A program made the position numbers and the translations under genes. From Pogonophryne albipinna (taxonomy: Eukaryota > Chordata > Actinopteri > Perciformes > Artedidraconidae): 64,000 nt of DNA. Below the pieces are notes generated by a model. It was not told where the DNA came from. It was given only the letters and a program-made list of their open reading frames with translations, and ran no database searches. Location of the stretch: contig CM053260.1 in assembly GCA_028583405.1 (NCBI GenBank), forward strand, positions 20,956,569 through 21,020,568. The letters run 5' to 3'. Positions 36,181 through 48,620 of this stretch are shown piece after piece (within the stretch, counting starts at the first letter, position 1; each line of letters begins with the position of its first letter).

Positions 36181-36816
36181 TAGAGATGTCCCGATCTGAT
36201 CACGTGATCGGGGATCGGAGCCGATCACGTGATTTTCAAAAGATCGGAAGAAAAAAATCGTGGATCGGAATTTTTTTTTTTTTATATAAAATGTTAGTAT
36301 TATTTTATTTAATGTTACAAAACAAAAATGAAGATTTTCACGTCTTAAAGTCATCCTGAGGCCTTAGTTTTGGTTTAAAATTACACAACATCATGTATGT
36401 GTTGCTTCTTTTGGGCATGTTTTCATAGATTTGGTTGCTTATTTCTCTCAAATCTGGCAACAGAGTGAGCAGGGTGCAGTGTCTAATAGTAGCAGCAAGC
36501 TAACGAGAGGCTACGTTTGGAAGTATTAGTATTATAAAATTGAAAGTGAAGGCAGTGTAACAGCCAGATGCAATGTTTGCAAGGCAGAGACTTTTAAAAG
36601 GAAAGAGAAACTGCCCCAGAACGGTGAAAAGGCCAAAAAAATAACAGCCAAGACAGCTGAATTCATCGCGTTGGATGACCAGCCGTTATCTGTTACCTTT
36701 TTTTCTCTTAATGCATTGCATAAAGATCGGATCGGGAAAAATCGGTATCGGCAGATTGTCAAAATCAAATGATCGGAATCGGATCGGGAGCAAAAAAGGT
36801 GATCGGGACATCCCTA
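36181..36816 (+). mobile_element. Internally deleted hAT-like element, TSD ATACAAAA
   Basis: The ends are TAGAGATGTCCCGATC and, inverted, TAGGGATGTCCCGATC. A perfect 8-bp duplication ATACAAAA lies at 36173-36180 and 36817-36824. Length is 636 bp. Plus-strand sequence at about 36545-36700 still reads ARCNVCKAETFKRK, the first half of a BED-type finger with its CxxC, then AEFIALDDQPLSV, which resembles the start of a hAT transposase body. The segment between these has been lost, so it cannot encode an active transposase. Confidence 0.92.
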
Positions 36817-36906
36817 ATACAAAAGTTAATTCAAACTAATTCCTGTGGAGTATTCAAGATCTCGAAGAAAATCAGTTCACAGCACTACAGCCCTCTTTGC
36901 AACTCA

Positions 36907-37950
36907 TTAGGGCCCGAGCACGGAGCGCTAGGACCAAACGGCGTCCTAGCACGAAGTGCGAGGAACCTATTGTTATTGGTGGAATTATTATTTTTCTGCT
37001 GGCGTTTCCTGTTTTTGAGGCCTTTAGGACGCTGACAAAGTTGTATAATTTTGCACGGACGCCAGGACTGGTGAAAACTACCTTATTCTGGAGTCAATGG
37101 GTTAAATATTCCAACGTGCTCGCTAGCGCCACCTATGAAAAACCCATTTCGGAATAAATGTACAAAGTCGCACCGTAACTCCAAATGACCTGAAATTTTG
37201 CACACATATCCGGGTGGACCTGCTCTACAAATAATCCTCTTGGAACCCTAAACTCCGCCAACATATTTTTTTTTTTTTATTAGCATAATGTTCAAAACAG
37301 TTAAATATTCACTTAAATTTCAATTTTCAGTTTTTCAACACCAAACTTCGCATACAGCATCGGTGGAGGGTCAGACACATTACCCTGGGAGATGAGTATG
37401 TTCAAACGATAAATATTTCCACCGTCAATCAAAACGAACACGCAAAAAGGCGGGGCTTAGAAAGAAATGCTCATAACTCATCAACAATGTATCCATTCAC
37501 CACAGATGTTGGTGGAAAGGTTCAGTCTGTCTTGGGAAATAGGCACACCAAAGCATTTTCATTTTGGACTATAGGGGGCGCCAAAAACACTACCAATTTA
37601 TAACTGAAGAGCGGATGGACGAATTTTTTTTATTTTTTTGTACACATACTCTCGGGGTGACTACGAACTCAGATTTAACGTGTCGCAACAAATTCAGAAT
37701 GTGGGCGTGGCCTATACATTTTTTTTAAATTGCGATAGCATAAAATGAGCTTCGGACACAAAACTAGGGACACACGTCAGAGCCCACGACCTTTTCGAGA
37801 ATGTAAAAAAAAAAACGTACATTTTCAAAAAAACTGCTCACTAGCGCCCCCTATTGTGTGGTAGTCATATATAGTTTCTCAGAACTTCACGAATTTTGGC
37901 ACAGACATTCTTCATGGAATTGCGGACATATTTGTAGATAGATTCCATTA
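36907..37950. repeat. Fish repeat beginning GGGCCCGAGCACGG
   Basis: The left edge carries AGGGCCCGAGCACGGAGCGC and a small hairpin (GCTAGGAC / GTCCTAGC), followed by a long AT-rich body with recurring phrases such as CTAGCGCC. I recognise this opening as frequent in fish genomes but cannot name the family. It merges into the tandem block that follows. Confidence 0.5.
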
Positions 37951-39180
37951 GCCCCGCCCCCCAGGAAGTCGGCCATTTTGAAAGTTTTGCGTTTTTCAGC
38001 CATTTTAAGCACATTCTTGCGAACTCCTCCTAGGGGAATGATCGAAAAAATTCCAATCCAGGACACGTTCAGCCCCTATCCAATATGATACTTAGTTGAG
38101 AAGAACATTTTTGATAGCTCAATCGTGGAGGTCGTAAGCTAACAGCGAATACACCATTTTTGACGATTTACATGTCGCAAATTACTCCAAACTACTCGGA
38201 TATAGTTATTCCGATATTCACGAAACGCTGTATACATATTGCTATTATGATTGCACACATATTTCAAATTGCCTTCCGTAAGCCCCGCCCCCCAGAAAGT
38301 CGGCCATTTTGTAATATGTGCGTTTTTCAGCCATTTTAAGCACATTTCTGCGGACTCCTCCTAGGGAAATGATCGAAAAAATTCCAATCGAGAACAAGTT
38401 TAGCCCATTTCCAATGTGATGCTAAATTGCGAAGGAATAGTTGATCGCTCAAACGAGGACTTCGTAAGCGAACGGAGAACTTTCAATTTTTGACGATTTA
38501 CATGTCACAAATTACTCCAAATTACTCCAAACTATTCGCGTATAGTTTTTCCAATATTCACAAAACGCTGTATACATATTGCTATTATGATTGCACACAT
38601 ATTTCAAATTGCCTACCATTAGCCCCGCCCCCCAGAAAGTCGGCCATTTTGAAAAATGTGCCTTTTTCATGCATTTTAAGCACATTCTTGCAAACTCCTC
38701 CTAGAGGAATGATCGGAAAAATTCCAATGCAGGACAAGTTCAGCCCCTATCCAATATGATAATTAATTGCGGAGCACATTTTTGAAAAATCACTGGTGGA
38801 GGTCGTAAGCTAACAGCGAATACACCATTTTTTACGATTTACATATCGCAAATTACTCCAAACTACTCGGATATAGTTATTCCAATATTCACGAAACGCT
38901 GTATACATATTGCTATTATAATTGCACACATATTTCAAATTGCCTTCCATAAGCCCCGCCCCCCAGAAAGTCGGCCATTTTGAAAGATTTGCGTTTTTCA
39001 TGCATTTTAAGGACATTTCTGCAAACTCCTCATAGGGGAATGATCGGAAAAATTCCAATCCAGGACAACTTCAGCGCATATCCAATGTCATGCTACATTG
39101 AGAAGGAATAGTCCTTCGCTCAAACGGGAAGCTCGTAGGCTAACGGAGAATGTACCATTTTTGACCAATTATATGTCAGA
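37951..39180. repeat. Tandem repeat, period about 331-340 bp, four units
   Basis: The anchor GCCCCGCCCCCCAG and then AAGTCGGCCATTTTG occurs at 37951, 38282, 38622 and 38953, giving spacings of 331, 340 and 331. Between anchors the units share CAAATTACTCCAAACTA, CGCTGTATACATATTGCTAT and CACATATTTCAAATTGCC. The units are clearly diverged, so the expansion is not recent. No coding potential. Confidence 0.88.
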
Positions 39181-39739
39181 TAAGCTACTGAGGCCTGCCT
39201 GTTTGCCTGGCACATCAACTCTCACACACACAAACAAACAGACGCACAAACACACACACAAACACACACACACCTACTGTTAGTCCAACAATGCCCTTTG
39301 CTGGCGGCATATTCATTACAACAGACACCTATACACTCCCTAACCCTACTCTTTATTTGTAGATATCTCCTAAAGCCTACAAATAAAGTATGAAATGTAG
39401 GCCTGTTACATTTATTATTGAGCAATATATATTATACACACTGTTCTGCTTTCTGCACTGACCTCAGCAGCTGTTCTCACTGTAACATCACCTAACATCC
39501 AGGGGACATGTGATTAGTGAGTAAACAAACGGTAAAGGGCAGAAAGTCTGATGCACATTTGATCATCTCAAATAACTTATAATCACAACGGGAACAGTTT
39601 GCAGAGCTGTGCTTCATTGACAGAAGTCCAGCCATGCGTCACACCTCTTTTAAACATCACTGTTGGCTGAAATCGTCTCAGGGGAATACTTCAGTGTACC
39701 CTCGGTTATAGCTCCTCTAGAGACACTCCTCTCTCCTCT

Positions 39740-40030
39740 AAATCAGTGTATCCTCGGTTACGGCTCCTCCAGACAGCCTCCTCGATAATCGATCCTCGAC
39801 GAGCCTTTAGAGAAATGTTTTTTCCTTCGAGACGGCGCGCCGACATCCGTTTCCGGGTCGCTGCCGGAGGACCTGGGAGTCTGGGACGCGAAAATTATAG
39901 AAATGAGAAACGGCTCATTTCCCAGGACTCGCGCACGTCTGCTTGACGCCGGGACGACCGGCTGCCCTCCCCGACAGGCGCACGGACGCGAGGGCCCGCT
40001 CATCACTGCGCGCACAAGTGCGACCGCAGT
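39740..40030. other. CpG-dense island of unknown origin
   Basis: A sharp rise in CpG within AT-rich intron, including GACGGCGCGCCGACATCCG and GACGCCGGGACGACCGGC. Just upstream the phrase CCTCGGTTA(T/C)(A/G)GCTCCTC occurs twice (39700-39775) as an imperfect duplication. It could be part of a mobile element (my preference, given the duplication) or an intronic CpG island. Open frames here match nothing I know. Confidence 0.5.
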
Positions 40031-42290
40031 TTTAATTGTTAATTGTTCTTTTTCAGTATTTAGAATATAGTCTCTCGAAGGCTCTTCATTTACTGTACAG
40101 AGACGCTCCAACAAAAAAAAAAGATCAAGCAAGCAGACAACCTGTCCAGCAGAAAACCAGCATGGAGCCAAAGTAAACCAGCCATCAGTGAAACTATGTA
40201 ATACCGTGAAAGCTTAATGGTGGTGTTTATATAAGAGACGCATTTAAAGCTGTGGTTGAAATACATTTCTCAATAGGATGCTCAAGTTGCTCCATGAAGG
40301 TGCCGTAACCACCTGGCAAACATTATATTTCGGATTATATTTCAGTGCTTTGAGTCCGCGAGTTTCTATGGCGTTTAGCGGTCATAAATTGATTTATGCG
40401 ACTTTAAACACACTAATTAAATGGATATATCAAAATGACTGTTAGACTGGTAACATGCGACCCTACATTGAGTTTCTCATTTTTATGAAACATTATTGGA
40501 GACATATTAAAAACATTTCAAAATCTTATAGAGACCCTTTTATATAGCGTACCCGTGACCTTGGTGCTGCCAATCAAAAATGCCACCCCCCAACACACAG
40601 TATCTCAGGATTGGGCTGATCAACCACAGAGAGCATCCGGTTACACCATGATGTCTTTCAAACCACGATCAATACATGACAGCAACTGGTCACAACCCTC
40701 GCTGTGACCTTGGCCTTCCCGGCTGGTCTACACCGTCCCTCAGCTCACAGAGGATCAATACCCAATGTCTCCTTTCTGTCAGCTTTCCATCATCTCGAGG
40801 TGTTTAAGGTTCATATCTAGGTTCAAGGACAACAATGGGGATTGCCATATTGAATGACGCATGCCAACATTGATCGTAAATAGCTTGTTTTTCCAGTCAG
40901 TTAGTTATCAAGTAGACTAATGATAACACATCTATGATAATGATCTATATCTACAACTAGTTCTGCCAGAAAGCCTTCGCCTTAAATGCAAGCCGAGACA
41001 TTAATTTCCTTCGTTCACTGTGTATTGTAACCATGGGTCACCTCTCGAGCCAGTGCTGAACAATAGTGCGCTTCTCAGTCTAACTTAATGGGAATACATT
41101 ATAGGTAAGAGTGTGTGTATGTCTTGTACAGAACAAACCACCCACATGCAAATGCAGAAATAGGCCTCATGATTTAAACACCATAAAACAATACAGACTG
41201 CTTTAGTGCACTTAATATATGGAAGATCCTCACCTCTTCAAACACAACAAATGCTCATTGGCAGACACATCCAAGCACCTCATCTATATTTAATTGCCAG
41301 ACTATTTTAAGGGAGCATCTACCCTTCTTGTGGCATGATAGACTCACACTTAGGTTGCAGACATTTGTGAGGGCAGAGGAACATTAGATTTGAACAATGA
41401 TGTTTTATGAAAGACCCAAATGACTGCATTATTCAATTATGCTTCCCTGAAACATCTCTGTCAATTTGATGAAAGACTGAGATACATCATGATCACCTCA
41501 ACTGCACTAGAGTTTTCAGGAGGACAGGCAGAAAAGCAAAGATTTAATGAAAATGGTAATAAAATAAGCCATCTTTTTTTTAACGAGATGGCATCAAAAC
41601 AAATAAACTGTGGAAGGAGGCTGTACAGGCATGAAGGCAGTCACAACCCTACAGAGCTTCTAAAAATAACCATGTGTGAAGAATCTGTGTATTTCCTACG
41701 CTTGCGTACCCCCAGAGCAACAGAGCACCCTGGGCTCGCACATCCCTCAGGCCTGGCCTTGCATTTTAGTTGTGACCTACATTTAATTCCCTCCACAATG
41801 ACAACGTTAGTCTTGACTCATAGGACGACTTTGGGTTTATAGCCGGCGGCCGTGGAGTTATCTTCATTGGATCCTGTTTTGTTGAGTAGTTTGGAATTTT
41901 TCCTAAGGTAGTCTTCGCCTCTCTTAAATCTCACCACTTCTTTGAGTTGGAGAGGGAAGCAGACTGATGTACAACTTTCAAATTGGTACAAGGTTTCCTT
42001 CTTTTTTTGAGGATTCCAAAACAGAAACAGGGCTTTAGAGAATAAAGAGTGAACATCACGATATGCTACTGCTACCAAATAAAATAAAGATCCATGTGAA
42101 TGTAATGTGTCAAAACATTTGAACCTTGTTCCTCACCATAATTTAAGGGGACTATCACTGAAAGATCACTCCACCTAAAATCAAATTATGCCAATATCCA
42201 CGAGCTTTGAAAATGCAAACAACTAGATGTACCTATGAAGCCCTTTGGGGCATGTTGAATTGACAAAGGGATACATTCTCAAATGTTAAA

Positions 42291-43301
42291 GTGGACCTAT
42301 CATGCTATATTTGAAAAATATATTGTAGGGCCATACCTATACAAAACATGTCTGTGAAGTTTTTTTTTCAAAATACCAAACAGTTTACCCATTGTAGCCA
42401 TGCCTCATACCAGAGTCCTGCATCGGGTCGGGTACCCAGCATTTTCAATAACACTTCCTCAAGAGCGAAATCCAACGTCTGGGAGGCTTTTGGTGTCATC
42501 CTAGATGGAGAAAATAACCAACATCCCACGCTTTTTGAGACAAATATGCAACTGCGTGTGTTAATAATTGCACGTTTTCACTGCTCATATATAGGCTATG
42601 CGGGTTCGGGTCAGGTTGCGGATCTTGGGCCGACGGGTCGGGTTGCGGAACTAATTGGCAATATGTGCAGGTAGCGGGGCGGGTTCGGTATTGCACATTG
42701 CGGGAGCGGGTCTTGAAAATCAGACCCGTGCAGGACTCTGCCTCATACTGCTCAAACCCCTCTTTTGCAGCCCTGAGACATTTTGGGTCCTTAGCTTGAA
42801 CAAAGAAAAGAAGAGGAGGCGGAGCTAATGCCTGATCAGAATTATACCGGAGACAAAGTTAAATTCGGTTGTGATAAAATGCCATCCTGTTTAAACCACG
42901 TCAAGGATTATTTCTGAAATAGTATGGAGCTCAAATGCTTTTTCTCTTGCAGGTTTATCACAAGGTGAGTTCTTTTTTTATTTCCTGCTTTTTAAAACAC
43001 ATGTGCTCTACACAGTACAGGTTAGCTCTGAGTGTTAGCGAGGCTAGCTAATGTAAACAAAAACGAGATTACGTCCAAACACCTCAGGCATTGTTTCTGA
43101 TAGCAACTTTCTGTGGGTCCGCCAACGTCAGCTCGGATGGACACGTCAGTTCGGATGGAAATCTGTATCCGCTCGTTGTACCCCTGTTTTTAAAAGATTT
43201 GGGTACGGAGGAAAAGAGAGAGGGTTTTATTTTCTGACGCTGCGTGACACATATTTATGTATGAAAGACATCACAAAGTGCATTTTGCATGATAGGTCCC
43301 C
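42291..43301. mobile_element. TIR element GTGGACCTATCATGC, host of nested hAT
   Basis: The left GTGGACCTATCATGC and the inverted right GGGGACCTATCATGC match at 14 of 15 bases. The flanks are TTAAA and TTGAA, consistent with a 4-5 bp TTAA-type target, as in piggyBac or Kolobok elements, with one later substitution. Without the nested 338 bp (hAT plus duplication) it is about 670 bp and non-coding. Confidence 0.72.
42411..42740. mobile_element. hAT-like MITE, TSD CCTCATAC, nested
   Basis: Perfect 12-bp terminal repeats CAGAGTCCTGCA with further similarity inward (CGGGT motifs). A perfect 8-bp duplication CCTCATAC lies at 42403-42410 and 42741-42748. Length is 330 bp. GGGTCGGG and GCGGGTTCGGG motifs recur internally. 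It lies wholly within the 42291-43301 element, so it inserted later. Confidence 0.93.
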
Positions 43302-43394
43302 TTGAAATAATTAAAAGTATAAGAACATGGAGAAGGAGTTGTACTGACCATACCAAAGAAATGTAGTGAAAGAAAAAAATGGTTAAGGCGCCTG

Positions 43395-43447
43395 TCTTTA
43401 ACAAAGACATTTTCTAGGATTTGTCAAGAAAATGTCTTTGTTAGAGA
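43395..43447. repeat. Perfect-stem hairpin, 53 nt
   Basis: The arms 43399-43415 and 43427-43443 are exact complements (17 bp). The stem extends four more pairs outward with one G-T wobble, around an 11-nt loop. Size is that of a small pre-miRNA-like or MITE-type hairpin. There is no evidence of expression from sequence alone. Confidence 0.75.
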
Positions 43448-46400
43448 GATCCTGACCTTGACCATTTGTTGCATATCACTCCCTTACTATCCTTTCCAAC
43501 ATTTCCTGTTTCTCTGCATGATCACTATGAGGAAAATGTATACAATTCCCCAGTCATCTCAGCATTGTCCATTAGTAAAGAAAGACCAATATTTGTGTGC
43601 AATGTTTGTGCACAATGCAGCTATGGCTGTGCATGAAACGAGCACGTGTGCAGCTTCGATACAGTAAAAATAATTTCTGAGACATTACAAGTAGTCTCAA
43701 AATTCCTTGTGCCATTTGAAACGACTGTAATGCAGTTTTAGTTTGTTCCTCATCATTAAAGGCTACAAATGAGGTCGCCCAGCCGGTTGAACCTGGAATT
43801 ACTTAACATAAAGTAGGAAGGTGACTCAACCAAACAAGTCTGTCAGGCTCTTGAGAAAACACACCCACTGTTCCAAATATTGTGACACAAAGAGGCTCTG
43901 TGTCTACATAAGCTAAACAGTGACAACTATAACGGTTGCGGAAAGTGTCTGATCATTTTTTACAATTTACACTCAAAGGACAAATAATTTCACTCTGGAT
44001 TCGGAAACTGTACAGTATCTCAGACACACAATAATCTAGACAGTGTTTTCCATCACAATCTGTCTTCCCATTAGAGGCAGGCCTTCAGAGTATGCCCACA
44101 CTACACCAACAGATGCAGAGACTTCAGTGTGACCTAGATAAATATTGTCTTCAAACGTCAGCGGGTTCAGAGGAACGGCATGCACGGGTAGGTGAACAAA
44201 ATACTCTTATTCAGAGCGTTGTGGCTTCATTTATTGGGCAATTCATAATGCAGGATTAAAAAGAAGACAAACAAAACAAGGGGGGAAAATATGATTTGTT
44301 TCAAAATATCCACCATGGTGAACTGATCAGCGCCACGAGTGAGAAGTAGGCCATTATAAATGTGTTTAGCAATGATTCATTATCATAATTGTTATATTAA
44401 TAGGCACAGCTATGCTTATTCCGCTTGTGTGATACCATTGATGTCATTCAGTACAGGAGTCATTTGAAAGAGTGCATTTTAAGTAGTGCGAACAATGACA
44501 ACACTCACAATGTCCGACAGTTTTAGGGGATTTGTTTTCCACAATGGATAAGACCCATGAATCATTGACCAACACAGCCCATGCATGTGCTAGGTCAGCT
44601 GTTATCTGCAAAGCTTGATTAAAATGTTCATAAGCATGACCCAGAGCATAGCACAGGCAACTTAGGGTGCACCCCCCCTCTGCTGCCCTCCCCTCCATCC
44701 ATCCTGGCTTTTTCTCCAATGCACTCTTCTCCTTTCCATTTTGTGTTTGTTCCCTGTTTTTCTGGTCCTCTCATTTGTTCCAGTCTTTCAATTCTTTAAC
44801 ACCATCATCTATTCTCTCATGCAAAGAATATTAAGGAAGTTAATACCACAGACGTCTCCCACCCAGTCTCTGATCTGCTCATTTATGTTTTCTCTGACTC
44901 CAGTAAGTTTGGCAGATGTTACGGCCGCTTGTGTGGCCGGGCAAACCTCTCCTGCTTTCGGGTTTGACTGGAGGACAACTGTGGTTTTTCCAAGCCGCCG
45001 ACTTCAGTCCTGCCAAAAGCCCAAATGCCATTTTGCCGCTATGATGTTGATGACGTCAAGTAATACAGAAATACAGCAAACAACTCTAGCTTCATTCTTC
45101 TTGGCTGTAATTTAAATAGCCAGTGATACTAAAAATCCAGATGTGACGGATAATGAAGTTTCTCTAATGCTTTGTTTACAATGAAACACAAGCCACATGT
45201 TTTGGGGTCGGTCATCACTAATGAGAATAATACCGACTGTGCTGTATACTACTGTTATAAAGGTACATACATTTCCTAACCTGAATTAAACCATTAAAGT
45301 ACTATTGACTTGTATGGATGGACTTATGTTGAAATCAAAATGGATGCAGTAGAACCAGAGATATCGTCTTTTTTTTCCATAAATAAAGAAAAACAATGGA
45401 ACTACGGCTGGATATTAGTACACGGTTTTAACCCGTATCAAGTTGTATCAAATCTCCTACAGTCGAACCCTAGCTGCATACAACCTTTTTGTAAGCTAGA
45501 CCTAGAGAAAAACACATTTTAGCATGGTTTTGCTGGCAGCCAATCACATCAAGTGTTATTTGATGTAATGCTAGATTTAACTAGCCAGCTACCACAGCAG
45601 ATATCAACTTTACAGTATTTGGTGTTGTGTAGTCCGGCACAGTTTAAATACATATGTTTTACTTCATGCTTCTATTCACATAATAGGATGAAATGGGGAA
45701 CCCAAGGTATTGAAAGATGTATTTGTATCAGTATGACTTCAGGAGCTCTGGTATTGGTACTGGTATTGATGATTTTGAAGCGAAGCCTCGCCCTAGAATC
45801 TTCCTGACAGTTTGTGTGTTATGCCAAGTTCAGCTAATATAGCTTATAACTGCTAGCCACAACCAGGTAGAAGACGCAGGTTACAAATGGCAGATAAGGT
45901 CACTTCTCACTAAATCCACACTACTGTAAACAGACTTTGATATTGGTTAAATTCATTTTCATTGTTATGTCAATTCAACTGATCGGTTATATCACTAGTC
46001 AGTTAAAATAGTCAGGTCACACAGGTTTGACAGAATACAGTCTGGCTTATTCTGCTTCAGTATTCTCTGAGGCACCCCTCCTTTCTCTGTCCGTAGTCTG
46101 TGCACGTCTCACGTGAGAAAGAGGAGTGATGGGGTGAAGCAGCGGGCCAATGTGATATGCACGCTAACAGCTCTGGCTCCCTCTCTAATAAAGATGGGTG
46201 CCTCGACATATAGCAAGCAAATGCTCCCCCTTAGTTTTGCCTGGATTAAGTGAAACAGAAATGGCCCCCTTGCACTGAATCATGCTGCTTTGAAATGAAA
46301 TGTGATGACTGAGTTACATTAAAGGCAGACCTAGTAGTGGATTGAATTAGGCCGTATGTCCTTCAAAGGATCGTGTCATTTCACTTCCAAGTCAAATTCA

Positions 46401-47639
46401 TTGCATGACATGCCATCTACTATATTATCCTACATAGAAAGCAAACCATATACTGAGCAGAATCACAACGTACCACATTTCTCAGTAAATCATACAGCGC
46501 AACATGACCACATTTGGCTTGTTTTGCTGGGTTTACTTTAACATCTGCCTTGGTAAAATAAGTGTCCATATAGAGAATACTGTATGTAGCTGGTGGATGA
46601 TAATAGACACACAGTATGCCTTGCCTTGAAAGTCTGGCAACATTGACAGAGCCAACAGAAGCATTTCTCTAAATCTCCACAATAAACATGCTCTAATGTC
46701 AAGCTAGCCAGCTATAGTCCACATTTTCCAAGAAGATACTGAGGCATGTCTTCATTCATGGATGATTTTCAAAACACACGTCTGGATGCACACAAACACA
46801 CACAAGGGGAGGCATAGCAGACTGCCGTCATATTACCAAACCAAAACACATCAATCCACCATGTTTGCCACAGCTTGCCTGCCAGTTATTCTCTTTTTGG
46901 GGGGTGAAACACATGCCTACACACACACACACATCTAAGAAGGAGGGGGGGGTGACTGGGGTTTGTCAGCTCAGCAGGGGGATAGAGCCATCTGTCCCAG
47001 TAAAGGGTTAATCCAACCAAAAGCACAGGCCGCAGATACCAGCATTTTCCAGTCCTCAAATGTCTAGCTACATTCTGGCTATTTTTTTTTCTCTTTTCAT
47101 TTAATGGGTATGGGGTGATGGGGGTGGAGGGGTTACTGCTTATCGGATATCCTCAACCAACCCATCTGATTTTTCAATCCCCACAGATCTCCCAATGTGG
47201 TGGTGACAGGGCATTTAACACTGGAGGGGGCAGTTTTAGCTTTGTTTTCCAATGATTGGAACGGATGCCTTTCATTTAGGATGGAGTGTTTTGTGTCGGG
47301 GGGGAGGGTGTTTTCACTGCTCCGACTGACTGAAAGAGGCTCGCAATGAGGAGACGATTCACACACATACACACACCACAATGAGATCAAAACAGGCCTT
47401 TCTCTGGACCAAGCTCAATATTTCCCCTTCATAAGCAATACAATCAGCTCTAAATGATTCCCATAGAAAATACTGGGGACAGGGGGAAGGGAGGACAGAT
47501 TGGGATAAGAAACAGAAAAAACCTGAAGGGCTAGTAGTGCAGTGTGAAGCTAAATCAGCCAGAAACCTGCCTGAAAATGCCCCCTGCACACACACAGCCG
47601 GCCTTTGTCTTTTTATTCCACCCAGAAAAAAAGCACCAT

Positions 47640-48620
47640 GGGCTAGATCCTACCTACAGCAACATGGAAATGGAAAAAGAAAAGCTGTAAAACGATACAT
47701 TTAGAGGGGCGGGGAGGGAGAGGGGATGGAGATGAGGGAGGGAGGGGGGGTCATCCAGACACGAGATGGATGGAAAGGGAGAGAAAGAAAGAGGGAGGCT
47801 GAAGGAGAGGCAGAAGCTAATCTTAGCATCCTGGCAGCTCAAGACAAACAGACAGCGGTTTGCTGCTGGAGGTTATGGCTTTCAATATGGTGAAGCATGT
47901 CAACAGATCAAACAGCCTTAATACAGATATTGCAAACACACATGGGAAGTGAAACTTTGCACCCACACACACACACTCACGAGCAGGCATCCAGCCGCGG
48001 CACAGACAAACACACACCTGAGAGAGAGACAGACAGACAGACGCAGCCAGACACACACAGCTTCCGTTTGACCACAACACATCAGCCTCCATTACTGCCA
48101 GCGATGTGCCTCCATCTCTCCCTCGCTCTGCTCCTGATGCCTTCCGCCTGATGCACAGCCATCTTCACCGCCTGCCTCTCCATCTCTCCCCATCCCAACC
48201 CCCAACCATTCAATCGAAGCAAACCCCCCAGCCTTTTTTCAATATCAAAACGCAAAATACCTGGGGGGATGCTAGGGAACCTGCCAGAGGGGGTTCTTCT
48301 CCTTCCCCTTTACAGTCCACAGAACAACACCACGTCGACAGGAGACACAAAAAAATCCAATCAGGTGTGGATGAGTGGAAGAAAAAATACTGTGCACATT
48401 TCCTTCTCCTTTTTCGCCCTCCCTCTTCCTTCTCCCGTGCGTCTGTCCTCTGTCCAGCTTTGGCTTTGTGATGCTAAGCTAATGGTAGCCAAGCTAAGCA
48501 GCATCCACACATTGGCTTATAATGTGCTCCGTCTCATACCCACACACACCAATGTTGAGCTGCTCTCCCTCTCTCGCTGACTGACTGAGCCCCGCTGTCT
48601 CCCGTCTCAGGCACCCACAT
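47640..48620 (-). promoter_or_regulatory. magi1: Candidate internal promoter / alternative first exon tract
   Basis: Read on the minus strand, this begins with a purine-rich CAGTCAGTCAGCGAGAGAGG sequence typical of fish 5' untranslated regions. It then has GC-richer sequence and a consensus-like junction CCCCCCAG|GTATTTTG near 48260. It stands out from the AT-rich surroundings. A transcript starting here would lack PDZ0 and the first GuK exon and would splice to 27728. No conserved open frame supports it, so this is a suggestion only. Confidence 0.25.

Noticed and set aside
37951..39180. Regularly spaced repeats resembling a CRISPR array
   Set aside because: Units are about 335 bp, adjacent and homologous along their length, in a vertebrate intron.
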